Under the pieces are notes generated by a model. That model made no database searches, had not been told where the DNA came from, and saw only the letters and a program-made list of their open reading frames with translations. The translations under genes were made by a program, and so were the position numbers. Shown here in pieces: positions 62,002 to 64,000 of a stretch of 64,000 bases of DNA; position 1 is the first letter of the stretch; each line of letters begins with the position of its first letter. Origin of the DNA: Diphasiastrum complanatum (lineage: Eukaryota > Streptophyta > Lycopodiopsida > Lycopodiales > Lycopodiaceae); contig CM055092.1 in the NCBI GenBank assembly GCA_029204225.1, positions 70,504,838-70,568,837 on the forward strand, given 5' to 3'.

Positions 62002-64000
62002 ATTCGATTCATTCCTCATTTATGCTAGCGAAGATCTTGCAAATTTTTTTTGCGACCAAAGCCTTTCAAATTTCCTACATTGTCTTCTGATATACTCTCA
62101 CGCGGTTATAGTTCCTTTCTGATCATCATGTCTTCTACCAATACTTCCCAGTCTCCGCGCTATACTATCCATCGTGATGTCCCATCTGCAACGAACATCA
62201 TGATTCTTCCTAGCACAAGCATGGTCACTCAGTGGATGACCCTTGCAGAGCCTTTACTTACTGCAATGGGTACTCATGAGAGAGCCTTTTCAGCACGCAT
62301 CAATATGGATTTCATCACTCTTGCCTTCAGTACATGGAAGGAAGAGAAATCCAAGTTTTACATCACCTTCCAAGGAGCCACACACAAGGTGCGCGTCACT
62401 GAGGCCACACTTGCAGCTATAGGAATCTCATCCGGTACGCACGCCTCACCCAATCACAAGCACACCAAATAGGCCATCAAGCCATACATTGACCTCACCA
62501 ACGATCTGCATTGGACTAATGATGGCTACGTTTTGGAAGCCATCACTGAGCCTTTCTGATGGTTGGCAACCTCAAGAAAGACCGCATCACATCTCAAATC
62601 CTTCACAGGATTGTCGAGTCCCACATAAAGTTGGCCAAAGCCCCTCTTGAACCATATAACTGGTTCAAGACTGTTTCTGGTGAGCTCAAGCGAGCTATTA
62701 AGGCCAATACAAAGCAGCAGCAGTTCACCGCCGGCTCTCTATTGTCCCTCTTAGCCACTTCTCACTTAGAAAATAGAATCCATGGCTTCCACTTGGATTC
62801 TATGCTTTCGGTTTATGAAGAAGCACCGGCCGATTTATCTTACCAGGCCTCAAGCTCTCATAGTTGTCGTCGTCCACGCAGCAAGATCTTAGTTCCCGAC
62901 TCATCTTCCGCATCACAACGACGTACTAGGCATACCTCGTCAGCTGCGCTTCCACCCCATGCTGCTGTTCACACTGAACTTCCCATTCCCCTCGCCTTTG
63001 ATGCTTCCCTTGCCTCTGCTCCCATACAAAGACAGTCTGTGACCATTGGGCCTACCATTCCCATCACAGCTGCCCAGGCCGCCTCACCCCCGCACACCGA
63101 AGCAACCTCACCCAACACACAGTTCTTCATGGATATGTTTGATGATTCCGACCCCCTTGGGGCCACCAAAATCTTGGAAAGGCCCCAGAGCCCAGCACCC
63201 TTTGAACCCCAATCCCCTGGAAGAGGATTCGGGCATAACCATGAAGCTATTGTTGGTGTCGAAGATGCCAGTCAGCAACCACCCACATAGGGTAGCCCAG
63301 CCACACGTCGGGTCGACACAGTTGTCAAGTCACCGAAGCAGTTCGACGTCACGATGCCTGAAGGGTTTGAAGATGAGGATATTTTTTAAGAAGAAGAGAC
63401 TTTGGCACCTATTCCACGCCTACCACGGACAGTACCATCAGGGTCTCCTGCTGCTGCCACCTCCACGACTGTCAATTCTGGTGATGCTCTTGGGTTAGTT
63501 TCAAGCCTTGGGCAAGTGATCCAGTCTATGTTGGATAAGAAGAAGGAAATGGAGCAGAGGATCTCTGATTTAGAATCCGAAAACACGCTGATCAGCCAAA
63601 AAATTGTCCAGCTGGATCGAGAGGTGAAGATAGCCAAGCAAAATGAAGAAAAGGCCGAAAGCAAAAAGACATTGGCCCAGCAACAAGCTGATCGCTTGGA
63701 AACCTACATCAGCGCCCTGCAAAATGCCCTGACAACCGCACAGGATCAGGTAGATAAGGCAGTGCAAGATGCCAAGCAACAGGTGCAGCTGCTGAAGGGG
63801 CAATTACAAATGGCCGAACAAGATCACACACGGCTTCAAGGTGAATTGGATGCGACCACCCTTGAGCGTGATGCATATCTGCAAACACAAACACTTGATC
63901 ATCCGGTTACACCGACAGAGATTGCATATTTGTTCAAGAAAGTGGAAACATACAAAGGGGCCCTTCAGGGATTCCAAGGCCGCTTTGATAGGTTCAAAGG
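62002..64000 (+). pseudogene. Gypsy extra ORF after pol, decayed; runs off the window
   Basis: Starts with TTG at 62050 or, more plausibly, ATG at about 62128 (MSSTNTSQSPRYTIHRDVPS). N-terminal domain to about 62720 (MVTQWMTLAEPLLTAMG, FITLAFSTWKEEKSKF, LAKAPLEPYNWFKTV), then a serine/proline-rich middle (62850-63290). A long heptad-rich coiled coil from about 63500 follows (MEQRISDLESENTLISQKIV, AKQNEEKAESKKTLAQQQAD, LLKGQLQMAEQDHTRLQGEL). Stops at 62470, 63288 and 63387 and a ~40-bp loss near 62555 break it. The C-terminal part is probably the sequence seen at 7.3, 15.8 and 24.0 kb. Function unknown; the extra ORFs of Tat/Athila elements include structural or envelope-like proteins, but no membrane segment is evident here. 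Confidence 0.7.

Noticed and set aside
62002-64000. Envelope-type protein in the extra gypsy ORF
   Set aside because: No signal peptide or membrane-spanning segment is visible in the part inside the window; a soluble coiled-coil protein fits better.

Overview
The window comes from the nuclear genome of a land plant with a large, transposon-filled genome. Three things point there. Ty1/copia primer-binding sites match plant initiator Met-tRNA. The Ty3/gypsy elements are a Tat/Athila-like element and a chromovirus. The one recognisable host-type gene is an alpha-expansin with three exons. A gymnosperm or fern would fit the density of decayed elements, but the sequence does not settle the species. 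I saw no tRNA, rRNA, CRISPR array or bacterial gene.

Layout. 0-7 kb: A-rich and GC-hairpin repeats, a copia LTR with primer-binding site, a decayed multi-exon pseudogene, a 420-bp cluster of palindromic ATCCACG/CGTGGAT motifs, and a copia fragment. 7-18 kb: two 3' ends of one gypsy family (extra-ORF C-terminus plus LTR), a CACTA-like stretch, and element X, a copia-derived non-autonomous element carrying a decayed histone-H3/CENH3-like fold. A repeat F lies beyond X's LTR. 18-28 kb: a non-coding large LTR element (Z) whose two halves face each other around a copia pol copy and a third gypsy 3' end. 28-38.5 kb: a chromovirus broken by a complete, apparently young copia element (identical-looking 653-bp LTRs, TATCT duplication, one open 1316-codon polyprotein) and by a 5'-truncated LINE with poly(A) and a 13-bp duplication. 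39-42 kb: telomere-like degenerate repeats and the frameshifted expansin. 42.7-53.6 kb: a second copy of X/F split by an inversion of about 9.4 kb. 53.6-64 kb: a Tat/Athila-like gypsy element with LTR, primer-binding site, decayed gag-pol and, after pol, an extra ORF with a long coiled coil that runs off the window.

How they fit together. Almost every gene here is an element gene. Only the 30.1-34.1 kb copia polyprotein looks fully intact. The 20.4-23.4 kb copia reading frame is open but has lost gag, and the remaining coding regions are interrupted. The most notable signals are the histone-fold fragment inside a retrotransposon (two copies), the reconstructible 9.4-kb inversion, the palindrome cluster at 4.69-5.11 kb, and the extra gypsy ORF, whose N-terminal and C-terminal parts recur in separate places.
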